Assembly (NCBI RefSeq): GCF_030651495.1
Contig: NZ_JAUSFI010000105.1
Location: 1 to 60,979, forward strand
DNA from: Undibacterium sp.
GTDB taxonomy: Bacteria; Pseudomonadota; Gammaproteobacteria; Burkholderiales; Burkholderiaceae_D
DNA length: 60,979 nucleotides
Direction: 5' to 3'
The notes under the pieces were generated by a model. It searched no databases. It was not told where the DNA came from and worked only from the letters and a program-made list of their open reading frames with translations. The translations under genes and the position numbers were made by a program. Shown one piece after another: positions 1 to 10,130 of this stretch (positions are counted from its first letter, which is position 1; each line of letters starts with the position of its first letter).

Positions 1-626
1 CTTCATCGAAGCGGGCAGCTTGCCGTAGGATCTGGTGACGGCGGCCCAATGCAGCTCGAACTGGATCAAGTGGAATGCCCGGATGAAGCTCACTTCGGTG
101 GGCTCGCACTTGACCGTCAAGGCCGCCTTGGCGATCTCCAGGCGGATCAGGTTGTAGGCGATCAGGGTGCCCAGATCTCCTGATAGACGCCGTCTGTTGT
201 TTTCGAGCGCAGGGTCAGCGCTGTGCCCAGCATGGTTTGCTTGAGTTCGCGGTAGCTCGTCTCGATGCCCCGCGACGCTCGTAACGAGCGGAGTGATCGA
301 ACAGCCACTTCAGCGGTTCGGAACCAAGGCGCTGGCGCACTCTTGCTGACAAAAGGCGTTTGCGAATCCGGTACCGCCAATCCGAGATCATCCAATACTT
401 TGCCGATGGACTTGTGGCGATACAGCGCCAACGCCACCATCAGCCAAACCACTTGTTCGGCCAGCAGCCGCCGATGGCGGATGCTGGTTGCATCGGTGCG
501 CTTCACGGCCGGTTCGATCCACTCGATAGGCAAATGCTCTCCAAGTCGGCGCCAGTCAGGCGACTCAAGGTGGTTTGCCAGGAAATGAAGGGTATCGTCG
601 AACATTGCGACGAAGGTTAACAGCAC
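1..626 (-). pseudogene. Decayed IS4-family transposase remnant (cut by window start)
   Basis: On the minus strand a likely start at 605 opens an IS4-type N-terminal region (MFDDTLHFLANH...). Near 335-355 the homologous reading moves to another frame (RQRLGSEPLKWLFDH). Around 268-275 the text jumps directly to the C-terminal Y-R-E-K region (RGIETSYRELKQTMLG). Near 167-172 a G run is one base short, ending the frame at IWAP, while the next frame continues with GTLIAYNLIRLE to the window edge. The central part that would carry the first catalytic aspartates of a DDE transposase is missing, so this copy cannot be active. No terminal inverted repeats or target duplication were identified. What is seen are the frame breaks and the missing centre; the IS4 assignment rests on recognised family motifs. 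Confidence 0.8.
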
Positions 627-654
627 GCCGTAACGTTTACAACCACTAAATAAA

Positions 655-684
655 AATGCCGTTCAGTTAAGACTGAACGGCATT
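655..684 (-). terminator. Intrinsic terminator of lysS
   Basis: A perfect 13-bp stem (655-667 with 672-684) with a 4-base loop lies 50 bases beyond the lysS stop. On the minus strand it is followed by a T-rich tail (TTTTTATTTA). Confidence 0.85.
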
Positions 685-733
685 ACTCATTTATGAGCGG
701 TTTTTTTATGTTGTCGCGCAAAGCGCAGGTAAC

Positions 734-2263
734 TTAATCTTCCCGACGCAAATGCGGGAATAAGATCACATCGCGGATATTTGGTGAGTCAGTAATTAGC
801 ATCATCAATCTATCAATCCCGATACCACAACCGCCGCTTGGCGGCAGGCCGTATTCGAGTGCACGGATATAGTCGGCATCGTAATACATGGCTTCTTCAT
901 CACCCGCATCTTTAGCTGCAACTTGCGCCTGGAAGCGCGCTGCCTGATCTTCAGAATCATTTAACTCAGAGAAACCGTTAGCAATTTCGCGCCCGGTCAT
1001 AAATAATTCAAACCGCTCGGTAATGCCGGCAACGGTGTCGGAGGCGCGCGCTAGTGGCGACACTTCTGCCGGATAATCAACGATATAAGTCGGCTCCCAT
1101 AATTGCGCTTCGGCCGTTTCTTCAAATAATGCCAGTTGCAGTGCTCCCAATCCAGCCGTGGCAAACGGTTTTACGCCAAATTTCTTGAGTTCGGCTTTGA
1201 TGAATTCAGCATCATTCAATTGCGCATCGGTATAGCCAGGCGCGTATTTGTTGATGGCACCGACGATAGTCAGGCGCTGGAACGGCTTGGAAAGATCTAA
1301 CTCTTTGCCCTGGTAGGTGAGTACGGCGGTGCCATGTGCATCAACTGCTGCTTTGCGGATGACTTCTTCAGTAAAATCCATTAGCCATTTGTAATCGACA
1401 TACGCCGCATAGAATTCCATCATCGTGAATTCCGGATTGTGACGCGGTGATACGCCTTCATTCCGGAAATTGCGATTGACTTCAAACACGCGATCAAAAC
1501 CACCGACCACCAAACGTTTCAGATACAACTCGGGCGCGATACGCAGGTACATTTGCATGTCCAGCGCATTGTGATGGGTGATGAAAGGCTTGGCCGCTGC
1601 GCCGCCAGGGATGACATGCAGCATTGGCGTCTCAACTTCCATAAAATCATGGCTATTCATGAAGTTACGGATAGAGGTCATGGCTGCAGTGCGGGCTTTA
1701 AAGGTGCGGCGCGTTTCTTCGCTCATGATCAGATCGACATAGCGCTGGCGGTACTTGGTTTCCTGATTTGCGAGACCATGAAACTTATCCGGTAATGGTC
1801 GCAGCGATTTAGTCAGTAAGCGTAATTTTGTTACTTTAACGGTCAGTTCGTCGGTCTTGGTTTTGAATAAAATACCTTCGATGCCCAGTATGTCGCCCAG
1901 ATCGTAGTGGCGGAATGCTTCCATTTCTGCTTCGCCGGTTTTATCCGTCGTCACATACAATTGAATCCGGCCATCGGCTCTTAGGCCGGATGCATCTTGC
2001 AATACGGCGAATGCAGCTTTCTTGCCTGCTTCGCGCTTGAGCATCATGCGGCCGGCAACCACGACCTCAATATTTAATACTTCCAACTCTTCACGTGTTT
2101 TGCTGCCATATTGCTCTTGCAAGGCGGATGCCTTGTGTTGCGGGCGAAAATCATTAGGGAAGGCAATCCCTTGCGCGCGAATCGCCGTTAACTTGGCGCG
2201 ACGTTCTGCAATGATCGAATTTTCGTCTTCCGGTAACGCTGCTACTGTATTTTGTTCTGACAT
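734..2263 (-). CDS. lysS: Lysyl-tRNA synthetase, class II
   Basis: Cytoplasmic enzyme that charges tRNA-Lys with lysine using ATP. The 509-residue product starts [16 protein letters not shown]. An N-terminal OB-fold anticodon-binding domain (about residues 60-170) precedes the class II catalytic core, which shows motif 2 ([15 protein letters not shown]) and motif 3 near the C-terminus ([14 protein letters not shown]). The frame is open 22 codons further upstream, but the ATG at 2263 has a purine-rich ribosome site (GAGAAA) and matches the usual start of the family. It lies just downstream of prfB on the same strand, the classical prfB-lysS arrangement, with a 95-base gap, and is followed by a strong terminator. 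Confidence 0.97.
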   Translation of the reverse strand: MSEQNTVAALPEDENSIIAERRAKLTAIRAQGIAFPNDFRPQHKASALQEQYGSKTREELEVLNIEVVVAGRMMLKREAGKKAAFAVLQDASGLRADGRIQLYVTTDKTGEAEMEAFRHYDLGDILGIEGILFKTKTDELTVKVTKLRLLTKSLRPLPDKFHGLANQETKYRQRYVDLIMSEETRRTFKARTAAMTSIRNFMNSHDFMEVETPMLHVIPGGAAAKPFITHHNALDMQMYLRIAPELYLKRLVVGGFDRVFEVNRNFRNEGVSPRHNPEFTMMEFYAAYVDYKWLMDFTEEVIRKAAVDAHGTAVLTYQGKELDLSKPFQRLTIVGAINKYAPGYTDAQLNDAEFIKAELKKFGVKPFATAGLGALQLALFEETAEAQLWEPTYIVDYPAEVSPLARASDTVAGITERFELFMTGREIANGFSELNDSEDQAARFQAQVAAKDAGDEEAMYYDADYIRALEYGLPPSGGCGIGIDRLMMLITDSPNIRDVILFPHLRRED

Positions 2264-2358
2264 AAATTTCTCGTGGTAGGGTGGGCTTAAACTTCGTTGC
2301 CCACTATTTGCCATTTGCAGCGCAGGCATTTGCCCACCCTACATGCACTATGTATTAA

Positions 2359-3463
2359 CTACACGCCCTGTTTTAATGATGCTGCAATGAAACCATCCAA
2401 ATCACCATCCAGTACGGCCTTAGTGTTGCCCATTTCAAAATTGGTGCGTAAATCCTTGATGCGTGACTGATCCAGTACATAGGAGCGAATCTGATGACCC
2501 CAGCCCACATCGGTCTTGGTGTCTTCCAGATTTTGTTTTTCGCTCATGCGCTTGCGCAATTCAAGTTCAAACAATTTTGCCTTTAGCATCTCCCAGGCTT
2601 CAGCACGATTGCGGTGTTGGCTGCGATCGTTCTGGCATTGCACCACAATGCCGGAAGGACCATGCGTCAGACGCACCGCAGAATCGGTCTTATTAATATG
2701 CTGACCACCGGCACCAGAAGCGCGATAGGTATCTACCCGGACGTCTGCAGGATTGATGTCAATCTCAAAGGACTCGTCCACTTCCGGATACACAAACAGG
2801 CTGGAAAAAGAGGTGTGGCGACCATTGGCAGAGTCAAACGGTGATTTGCGCACTAAACGGTGCACCCCAGTCTCGGTACGCAGAAAGCCGTAAGCGTATT
2901 CGCCTTCAACCTTGAGCGTTGCGGTCTTAATGCCGGCAACCTCGCCATCGGACTGCTCCATAATCTCGACCTTGAAGCCCTTGCGCTCACAATAGCGTAA
3001 GTATTGGCGCAGCAACATCGAGGCCCAATCTTGTGCTTCTGTGCCACCAGCACCTGCCTGAATGTCGATGAAACAGTTGTTTGGATCCATCGGATTATTA
3101 AACATGCGACGAAATTCCATCCCCTCGACCAGTTCTTTCAGGGTCTGAGCGTCGATTTCTATCGCTTCTAGCGTTTCTTCATCCGCTTCTTCACGCGCCA
3201 TGGAAAACAGATCGTTTGCATCTTTGAGGTCGGTGTCGATTTTCGTCAAAGTATGGACGATGGCTTCTAGTGATTTTTTTTCTTTGCCCAGTTCCTGGGC
3301 ACGCTTCGGCTCTTCCCACACTTTAGGATCTTCGAGTTCGGCGTTGACTTGTTCGAGTTTCTCTGACTTTACATCGAAGTCAAAGATACCTCCGAAGTTC
3401 GGCTTCACGACCGGTCAGGTCGGTAAGCAGGTTGGACAGGCTATTGAGGCGTTCGGCTTCCAT
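2359..3463 (-). CDS. prfB: Peptide chain release factor 2 (with programmed +1 frameshift)
   Basis: Release factor that recognises UGA and UAA stop codons and triggers peptide release. Translation starts at the ATG at 3463 ([11 protein letters not shown]...). Frame 0 runs 27 codons to CTT at 3385-3383 followed by an in-frame TGA; a +1 shift that skips base 3382 continues with [11 protein letters not shown] to 2359. The joined product is 367 residues, the normal RF2 length. The catalytic GGQ is visible ([11 protein letters not shown]) and the tripeptide anticodon SPF is present ([10 protein letters not shown]). An annotation beginning at the internal ATG at 3408 would give wrong N-terminal residues. 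Confidence 0.96.
3379..3393 (-). promoter_or_regulatory. prfB programmed frameshift site
   Basis: On the minus strand an internal Shine-Dalgarno (GGAGG) is followed after three bases by CTT-TGA-C. This is the conserved RF2 autoregulatory signal: slow reading of the UGA when RF2 is scarce allows the ribosome to slip +1 on CUU. Confidence 0.95.
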
Positions 3464-4019
3464 ATTTTCTTCTATCTGTTAAATAAATCGAACCTTTGAT
3501 TATACATTATGCTATTCCTAGAGATATTGAGAACTTTTCAAATTTGTGCCGTTGAAAATTAGGTTTTTCAATTTCAGCATAAATTTAAATATCTAAATAT
3601 TTAGATTAAATCCATATTCACGGGAGTTTTGCGATGAGTCAGTTAGCCGAAAAAGTAAATCGCAGCTAAATAAAGCGTTGCTTTTATTAATTAAATTATT
3701 AAAAAATAATGGTTTTTATTTGAGCTTAATAAAATTATCCTGTCTTTATTTCATGTTGATAAAACGATTGATGAATATAGACAAAAAATGCAACTTTTTT
3801 TAATTGTAAATTGCTGCATTGCAAAAAAACATATTTTAAAATTTTTTATGGAGAATTTTACATTTCAATGTGAATGTTGAATAATTAATGGTGCACTGCG
3901 GTAAAAATAGGGATTGACGGATTAGTACGGTCGTACAAAAATCGTGAAAAGTAAATTAGTTTAGGTAAACTATTCGAAAATGATTTAATCAACAAGACAA
4001 CTGATTTTTAGGAGCGTAA
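3464..4019. other. AT-rich intergenic region between divergent prfB and acyl-CoA ligase
   Basis: Strongly AT-rich stretch with no convincing coding frame. It should carry the divergent prfB and ligase promoters. The only distinct element is the palindromic operator at 3925-3936. Confidence 0.6.
3925..3936. promoter_or_regulatory. Palindromic operator 1 (GTACG-N2-CGTAC)
   Basis: The inverted repeat GTACGGTCGTAC lies 84 bases before the acyl-CoA ligase start. Matching sites precede the livH-type gene and the fused beta-oxidation gene and nowhere else was this pattern noticed. A TetR-family repressor sensing acyl-CoA is the likely binder, by inference only. Confidence 0.6.
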
Positions 4020-5672
4020 ATGTCGGAGTACCAGAAGAGTCCACTCATGGGGCAGATGATGAGCAAGCCCCTTCTTATTTCAAGCATTATTGAGCACGCA
4101 GATCGATTTTTTGGTCAAAATGAAATTGTTTCCCGTCGTGTTGAAGGTGATATTCACCGGTATAACTACAGTGAATGCCACCAGCGGGCAAAAAAATTAG
4201 CCAATGCGTTTCAGCAGCTCGGCATAAAAATTGGCGATAGGATCGGCACTCTTGCCTGGAACGGCTATCGGCATTTGGAGGCGTATTATGCGGTGTCAGG
4301 GTCTGGCGCTGTACTACATACCATCAATCCAAGATTGCATCCGGAACAAATCGCCTACATTGTTAATCATGGAGAAGATCAATATCTGCTTTTTGATATC
4401 ACGTTTCTTCCCATTATTAAGGCCATCGCTGAGCACTGCCCATTGATTAAAGGCTTTGTGATGATGTGTGATCGTGATCGCTTGCCGACCGATGGCAGTA
4501 TCCCGAATTTGCTCTGCTATGAAGATTTGATCAACGCTAATTCAGATGAATTTGAGTGGCCTTTGTTTGACGAAAATTCGGCGTCGAGTCTATGTTATAC
4601 GTCGGGCACCACAGGTCACCCTAAAGGTGCATTGTATTCGCATCGTTCTACCATTTTGCATTCTTTGGCATCTGCTATGCCAGATGGTTTAAATGTTTCG
4701 GCACGTGATTCAGTTATGCCAGTTGTGCCTATGTTTCATGTCAATGCCTGGGGGTTGCCTTATTCGGCACCGTTGACAGGTGCTAAGTTGGTGTTTCCTG
4801 GTCCGCATATGGATGGTAAATCTCTATATGAACTATTTGAGCAGGAAAAAGTTACTTTCTCAGCTGGCGTACCGACAATCTGGCTTGGATTACTGACATA
4901 CGTAGTACAAAATAATCTGACATTCTCCACGTTTAAGCGCACTGTCATTGGTGGCTCTGCCTGCCCACCTGCAATGATGAAAACACTACGCCATACTTAT
5001 GGTATTGAAGTGGTTCATGCTTGGGGTATGACCGAAATGTCTCCGTTGGGCACTGCTGGAACATTGCAAGCCAAACACATGAGCATGTCAGAAGCTGAGC
5101 AAGAGGCGGTATTGGTAAAACAAGGACATGCGATTTATGGTGTCGACATGAAGATCGTTGATGACTCTGGTAAAGAGTTGCCGTGGAATGGCATCACCTA
5201 TGGTAATTTACTGGTTAAAGGCCCGTGGATTATTAGCAGTTACTTCAAACATGAAGGCGGCGATGTGTTGGAAGATGGCTGGTTTCCTACTGGTGACGTC
5301 GCTACCATTGACGCCGATGGGTATATGCAAATTACTGATCGTAGTAAAGATGTCATTAAATCTGGCGGTGAATGGATAGGTACGATTGATCTTGAGAATG
5401 TGGCTATGTCGCATCCTGATGTGTTGCAGGCGGCATGTATAGGCGTCTTTCATCCAAAATGGGATGAAAGACCTTTGTTGTTAGTGGTTAAAAAACCAGG
5501 AGTCAATATTGATAAACAAGAATTGATCGCGTTTTATGAAGGGAAAATAGCTAAGTGGTGGACGCCAGATGATGTGGTGTTTATTGATGCCTTACCTTTG
5601 GGGGCAACCGGTAAAATTCTAAAAAATAAACTGAGAGATCAATTCAAGGACTATCATCTTCCAACCGCATGA
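4020..5672 (+). CDS. Acyl-CoA synthetase (AMP-forming fatty-acid CoA ligase)
   Basis: Activates a carboxylic acid to its CoA thioester through an acyl-AMP intermediate in the cytoplasm. The 550-residue protein is a full-length ANL-superfamily enzyme: the P-loop-like motif [11 protein letters not shown] lies at residues 193-203, the A5-type motif WGMTEMSP near 335-342, a YxxTGD-like block ([12 protein letters not shown]) further on, and the C-terminal lysine motif [11 protein letters not shown] near the end. It resembles medium/long-chain fatty acyl-CoA ligases (AlkK-like), but the exact chain length or an aromatic/alicyclic substrate cannot be read from sequence. Start ATG has an AGGAG ribosome site 5 bases upstream. 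It opens the ABC-uptake/beta-oxidation cluster and is preceded by palindromic operator 1, so substrate-induced derepression is likely. Confidence 0.9.
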   Translation: MSEYQKSPLMGQMMSKPLLISSIIEHADRFFGQNEIVSRRVEGDIHRYNYSECHQRAKKLANAFQQLGIKIGDRIGTLAWNGYRHLEAYYAVSGSGAVLHTINPRLHPEQIAYIVNHGEDQYLLFDITFLPIIKAIAEHCPLIKGFVMMCDRDRLPTDGSIPNLLCYEDLINANSDEFEWPLFDENSASSLCYTSGTTGHPKGALYSHRSTILHSLASAMPDGLNVSARDSVMPVVPMFHVNAWGLPYSAPLTGAKLVFPGPHMDGKSLYELFEQEKVTFSAGVPTIWLGLLTYVVQNNLTFSTFKRTVIGGSACPPAMMKTLRHTYGIEVVHAWGMTEMSPLGTAGTLQAKHMSMSEAEQEAVLVKQGHAIYGVDMKIVDDSGKELPWNGITYGNLLVKGPWIISSYFKHEGGDVLEDGWFPTGDVATIDADGYMQITDRSKDVIKSGGEWIGTIDLENVAMSHPDVLQAACIGVFHPKWDERPLLLVVKKPGVNIDKQELIAFYEGKIAKWWTPDDVVFIDALPLGATGKILKNKLRDQFKDYHLPTA

Positions 5673-5787
5673 CTTTAAAACTTATCTGATTAAACACATG
5701 AAGCAATAAGTAAGTGGTAAGAAGTAAATTAGCATTCTAGAAATATAAAAACACCATCTCATAAACAAAAGTATTGGAGAGAGACAA

Positions 5788-7023
5788 ATGAAATTTCAAC
5801 TACGCGCATCTGTTGTCGCTATTGCCTTCGCACTAACTGCCCCGCTCTCAATGGCAGAAACTATTAAAATTGCCTATATCGACCCTTTATCCGGTCCTTT
5901 TGCACCTGTCGGCCAAAATATTTTGAATTCGTTTCAATATATTTCAGAAAAGGCCAATGCTGAAGGTTGGGCGGGGGCGAATAAGATTGAAGTGGTCGGC
6001 TTCGATAATAAGGGCAGTCCACAAGAGTCTTTGAGTATTTTGAAGACTGTCATTGATAAGGGTTTTCGCTATATCACCCAAGGCAATGGTTCTGGCGTTG
6101 GCCTCGCTCTGTTGGATGCTGTAAATAAACATAATGAGCGTAATCCAGGTAAAGAGATTTTGTTTTTGAATCATGCGGCGGTTGATCCTGATATGACCAA
6201 TAGCAAATGCAGTTTCTGGCATTTCCGTTTTGATGCTAATTCTGATATGAAGATGGAGGCGCTTACAACCTACATGGCACAGGATAAGAATATCAAAAAG
6301 GTGTATATAATCGGTCAAAATTACTCATTTGGTCACCAGGTTACACGCGCCGCCAAAGAATATCTGGCACGTAAACGCCCTGACATCCAAATCGTAGGCG
6401 ATGATTTGCACCCGATTGGACAAGTGAAAGATTTCTCTCCTTACGTTGCTAAAATCAAGGCATCCGGTGCTGATACGGTTATTACCGGCAATTGGGGTGC
6501 TGATCTTGCACTTTTAATTAAATCTGCCAAAGATGCTGATTTAAAAGCCAATTTTTACACATATTATGCAGGCACTACCGGCGTACCTACCGCCATGGGT
6601 GCGGCAGGTGTTGATCGTGTGAAAACAGTTTCTTATTGGAATCAAAATAATGAAACTTTTGCCGGTAAAGATATCGTTGAAGGTTTTAAAGCAAAATATA
6701 AAGACGACTATTATTCGATGGCGACTTACTCCATCTTGACTGCATTAGGTAAGGCAGTGAAAGAATCAAATTCTATTGAGCCTTTGAAGGTGGCAATAGC
6801 AATGGAGGGAATGAAAATCAAGAGTTTGAATGGAGAAGATGTGATGCGAAAGGTTGATCATCAAATTCAACAACCTTTGTATATTTCCACTTGGGTAAAA
6901 ACCAACGGTAAAGAGGTTAAGTTTGATCAGGAAAATACCGGCTTGGGCTGGAAAACAAATCAAAAAATTGACGCGTTTGTGGCTTCCCAACCTTCGTCTT
7001 GCCAGATGAAGCGTCCTGGGTAA
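5788..7023 (+). CDS. Periplasmic substrate-binding protein, LivK type
   Basis: Solute-binding component of a branched-chain-amino-acid-type (HAAT) ABC importer. A cleavable signal peptide ends at about residue 23 (ALTAPLSMA before ETIKIAY), followed by the type I periplasmic fold typical of Peripla_BP_6 (IDPLSGPFAPVGQN near the N-terminus). Length 411 residues is normal. GGAGAGAG lies a few bases before the ATG. The position between an acyl-CoA ligase and permease genes suggests the ligand is a carboxylic acid later activated to CoA, such as a fatty or related acid, rather than leucine; this is inference. A terminator-like hairpin follows, separating it partly from livH. Confidence 0.88.
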   Translation: MKFQLRASVVAIAFALTAPLSMAETIKIAYIDPLSGPFAPVGQNILNSFQYISEKANAEGWAGANKIEVVGFDNKGSPQESLSILKTVIDKGFRYITQGNGSGVGLALLDAVNKHNERNPGKEILFLNHAAVDPDMTNSKCSFWHFRFDANSDMKMEALTTYMAQDKNIKKVYIIGQNYSFGHQVTRAAKEYLARKRPDIQIVGDDLHPIGQVKDFSPYVAKIKASGADTVITGNWGADLALLIKSAKDADLKANFYTYYAGTTGVPTAMGAAGVDRVKTVSYWNQNNETFAGKDIVEGFKAKYKDDYYSMATYSILTALGKAVKESNSIEPLKVAIAMEGMKIKSLNGEDVMRKVDHQIQQPLYISTWVKTNGKEVKFDQENTGLGWKTNQKIDAFVASQPSSCQMKRPG

Positions 7024-7040
7024 TTGGTCGTAAAAAGAAT

Positions 7041-7074
7041 GAGCGTGGCACGACTATGTGCGCGCTCTTTTTTT
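7041..7074 (+). terminator. Terminator or attenuator after the binding-protein gene
   Basis: A GC-rich stem with one bulge (GAGCGTGGCAC against GTGCGCGCTC, 7041-7067) is followed by seven T residues. It would cut transcript level between the abundant binding protein and the permease genes, which have their own operator just downstream. Confidence 0.75.
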
Positions 7075-7088
7075 ACGAAAATAAAATA

Positions 7089-7100
7089 GTACGATCGTAC
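7089..7100. promoter_or_regulatory. Palindromic operator 2 (perfect)
   Basis: GTACGATCGTAC, a perfect 12-bp palindrome 28 bases before the livH-type start and inside an AT-rich promoter-like stretch. Flanks AAAATA on the left are shared with operator 3. Confidence 0.65.
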
Positions 7101-7128
7101 AATAAATTTTTTCAAAAGGATCTTCACT

Positions 7129-8076
7129 GTGGAATTCACACTGATCACCTTGCTGAATGGCGTTAGTTACGGATTGCTGTTGTTTATGCTTTCATCGGGA
7201 TTAACCTTGATTTTCAGCATGATGGGCGTCTTGAATTTTGCCCATGCCAGCTTTTATATGCTTGGCGCTTATTTCGCTTATACCATTAGTATTCATTTTG
7301 GGTTTTGGCCCGCACTCTTTATTGCTCCCTTATTAGTGGGATTGTTAGGTGCATGGGTAGAACGTTTTGGCCTTCGCTCCGTACATAAATATGGGCATAT
7401 TCCAGAGCTATTGTTCACATTCGGTTTGTCTTATGTGATCGTTGAAGTAGTGCAGTTGATTTGGGGTCGATCGACGGTTCCTTATGCTATTCCTGCCATT
7501 TTAGATGGTCCGTTGTTTACTTTATATACAACGACTTTTCCGATGTACCGTGGATTCATGATGTTCGTTGCCCTGTTAATGCTACTTTTCATTTATTTAC
7601 TGCTGACACGCACTCGTATAGGGTTGGTGATACAAGCCGCGCTGACACATCCTGATATGGTGGAGGCGTTGGGGCACAATGTTCCGCGTGTATTTATGCT
7701 AGTTTTTGGCGGAGGTTGCGCCTTAGCTGGGCTGGCTGGCGTGGTGGGTGGTAACGCTTTCATTACTGAACCTGGAATGGCCGGAACGCTGGGTAGCATC
7801 ATTTTTGTTGTCGTAGTCGTAGGGGGCATGGGTTCGCTGGCTGGAGCATTTATCGCTTCCATCTTAATCGGCGTTGCACAAACATTTGCCGTAGCGTTGG
7901 ATTACTCTTTTATTTCCATGCTAGCTAATGCAGGTACTCAGATTTCTGCAGATACGCCTGGTTACGCTTTATTAAGCCTGACGATCGCACAAGTAGCGCC
8001 GATCTTGCCGTACTTGCTGCTGGTGCTTATCCTTATTTTCCGGCCTAGAGGTTTGCTGGGTACTCGCGAAGGATAA
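7129..8076 (+). CDS. ABC importer permease, LivH type
   Basis: Inner-membrane permease of the HAAT family importer, 315 residues with about eight hydrophobic segments. The N-terminus (LNGVSYGLLLFMLSSGLTLI) and the internal VVVVGGMGSLAGAF block are typical of LivH. The start is GTG with AAAAGGA 8 bases upstream; the sequence before it is the operator 2 promoter region. It is followed by the LivM-type gene after 3 bases, then the two ATPases, each overlapping its predecessor, so the four form one transcription unit. Confidence 0.9.
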   Translation: MEFTLITLLNGVSYGLLLFMLSSGLTLIFSMMGVLNFAHASFYMLGAYFAYTISIHFGFWPALFIAPLLVGLLGAWVERFGLRSVHKYGHIPELLFTFGLSYVIVEVVQLIWGRSTVPYAIPAILDGPLFTLYTTTFPMYRGFMMFVALLMLLFIYLLLTRTRIGLVIQAALTHPDMVEALGHNVPRVFMLVFGGGCALAGLAGVVGGNAFITEPGMAGTLGSIIFVVVVVGGMGSLAGAFIASILIGVAQTFAVALDYSFISMLANAGTQISADTPGYALLSLTIAQVAPILPYLLLVLILIFRPRGLLGTREG

Positions 8077-8079
8077 AAA

Positions 8080-9366
8080 ATGACAAATTTATTAATTTAC
8101 AAACCATTAAACTTGGCTCGCTGGATCATCTGGAGCGGTTTTGTTTTACTGTTGATTGCCGCCCCGCTGGTATTTAATAGTGGGGGGTCACTTTCATTGC
8201 TGTCTCAAATGGGAACGCTAATGATCTTCGGCTTATCTTTTAATATGCTGTTAGGGCAGGGGGGGATGCTGTCCTTCGGCCATGCTGTGTATTCTGGTCT
8301 AGGTGCTTTTTTTGCTATTCATACCATGAATATGGTGAGTAATGGCGCACTCAATTTTCCGATTACCTTAGTCCCGTTGGTGGGTGGTGTTGCAGGCATG
8401 TTTTTTGGCATCTTGTTTGGTTACGTGACGACGAAAAAATCTGGGACTACCTTCTCGATGATTACTTTGGGAATGGTCGAGTTGGTCTTTGCCAGTTCGC
8501 TGATGTTCCCTAGTTTTTTTGGTGGCGAAGGTGGGATATCGACTAACCGGGTGATCGGTCAAGCATTTTTGGGCATCACTTACGGACCGCAAATTCAAGT
8601 CTATTACCTGATCGCTTTCTGGCTGCTTGTTAGCACTATTGGGATGTATGCATTTACTCAAACCCCATTGGGACGTCTGGCCAATGCAGTAAGGGATAAC
8701 CCTGAACGTGTTGAATTTGTTGGCTATGACACTCAATGGGTACGTTACCTAACCTTGATTCTGTCTGCTTTTTTTGCTGGTATTGCAGGTGGTTTGTCTG
8801 CGATTAATTTTGAGATTGTGAGCGCAGAAAACGTCAGTGCAATTCGTTCTGGTGCGGTACTTTTATTTACCTTTATTGGTGGCATAGGATTTTTCTTTGG
8901 CCCGATGATCGGAGCAATATTAGGCGTTGTCTTGACAGTTATGATGTCGGACGTTACTAAAGCCTGGCAATTGTATCTGGGGCTATTTTTTATACTGATC
9001 GTGATGTATGCGCCAGGTGGTATTGCGAGTATTTTGATGATGAACCTGCGCGTAGTTAAATTTGGCTTTTTTAAGCGAATATGGCCAGCGATGTGGAAAA
9101 TTGTATTGGCATCTGCATTGAGTGTACTCGGCGCTGTGATTGCTATTGAGATGTTGTATCAAAGATCCCTAGAGGGTTCGCAAGCGAGCGAAATGAGCAT
9201 ATTTGGCTTCTCTGTCGATGCAACTAAGCCTAGTGCCTGGATGCTAGCCTTGGCTTTAATAATCGTGGGGGTAATAGGATTTTTGCGCTGCAAGGATACG
9301 TTCTCTCAACATTGGGGCGAAGTGAATACTGAAATTGAAGAGCAATTGCGGAGGGCGCAAGCATGA
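8080..9366 (+). CDS. ABC importer permease, LivM type
   Basis: Second membrane subunit of the importer, 428 residues and mostly hydrophobic. The family block LGQGGMLSFGHAVYSGLGAF lies around residues 60-80, and AVRDNPERVEFVGYD near the middle is the conserved cytoplasmic loop that contacts the ATPases. A C-terminal part of about 90 residues (after MYAPGGIASILM) contains two further hydrophobic segments and is longer than in short LivM proteins. The last bases overlap the LivG-type start (ATGA), pointing to translational coupling. Confidence 0.9.
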   Translation: MTNLLIYKPLNLARWIIWSGFVLLLIAAPLVFNSGGSLSLLSQMGTLMIFGLSFNMLLGQGGMLSFGHAVYSGLGAFFAIHTMNMVSNGALNFPITLVPLVGGVAGMFFGILFGYVTTKKSGTTFSMITLGMVELVFASSLMFPSFFGGEGGISTNRVIGQAFLGITYGPQIQVYYLIAFWLLVSTIGMYAFTQTPLGRLANAVRDNPERVEFVGYDTQWVRYLTLILSAFFAGIAGGLSAINFEIVSAENVSAIRSGAVLLFTFIGGIGFFFGPMIGAILGVVLTVMMSDVTKAWQLYLGLFFILIVMYAPGGIASILMMNLRVVKFGFFKRIWPAMWKIVLASALSVLGAVIAIEMLYQRSLEGSQASEMSIFGFSVDATKPSAWMLALALIIVGVIGFLRCKDTFSQHWGEVNTEIEEQLRRAQA

Positions 9367-10130
9367 GTCCGTTCTCACTGGAATTAAAAGAAGTTAGAAA
9401 GAGTTTTGGGAAATCTGAAATTATACGAGGCGCTAACTTGCAAGTGCCGAGAGGAGAACGATTCGCGATTATTGGGCCAAATGGAGCCGGTAAGTCGACT
9501 TTGTTTAACTTGATTTCAGGGCGCTTTCCGATTAGTTCTGGCGATATTTTGTTAAATGGCGAGAGTATTTCCGCATTGCGTCCATTTGAGATTAATCGAC
9601 GCGGGTTATCACGTAGTTTTCAGATTACTAATATTTTTCATCGCTTATCAGTTTATGAAAATTTGCGCTGTGCGGTGTTATGGTCGCTAGGTTATAAATA
9701 TTCTTTTTGGCACAGACTGAATGGCTTGAAGGATGCGCATGAACGCGCTGAAGCCGTGCTGGAACAGATCGGTTTAAAGCGTCGTCGTGACATCACTGCT
9801 GGTTTGCTGACCTACGCTGAACAACGTGCTCTGGAAATCGGCATTACGATTGCCGGCGGTGCCGACGTCATTTTGCTCGATGAGCCAACCGCCGGCATGA
9901 GTCGATCAGAATCAGATGCCGCAGTAGAGCTGATACGCAAGGTGACAGTAGGTAAAACCTTGTTAATGGTGGAGCATGATATGAGCGTGGTATTCGGATT
10001 AGCAGACAAAATTGCGGTGGTGGTCTATGGTGAGGTGATTGCTTGTGATACGCCGGTTAATATCCGGAATAATCAAAAGGTGAAGGATGCGTACTTAGGT
10101 GGTCATGCACCTGTGGAGGCGTCAGCATGA
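9363..10130 (+). CDS. ABC importer ATPase, LivG type
   Basis: Cytoplasmic nucleotide-binding subunit, 255 residues. Walker A is canonical (GPNGAGKST, residues 38-46), Walker B ends in LLDEPTAG with the catalytic glutamate, and the switch histidine is present (VEHD, His205). The ABC signature is unusual: LTYAEQ at 149-154 in place of LSGGQ or the LivG-typical SYGxQ, with alanine at the second glycine position. Paired with the partner ATPase this matters because the signature of one subunit completes the ATP site of the other. The gene overlaps both neighbours by four bases. Confidence 0.92.
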   Translation: MSPFSLELKEVRKSFGKSEIIRGANLQVPRGERFAIIGPNGAGKSTLFNLISGRFPISSGDILLNGESISALRPFEINRRGLSRSFQITNIFHRLSVYENLRCAVLWSLGYKYSFWHRLNGLKDAHERAEAVLEQIGLKRRRDITAGLLTYAEQRALEIGITIAGGADVILLDEPTAGMSRSESDAAVELIRKVTVGKTLLMVEHDMSVVFGLADKIAVVVYGEVIACDTPVNIRNNQKVKDAYLGGHAPVEASA

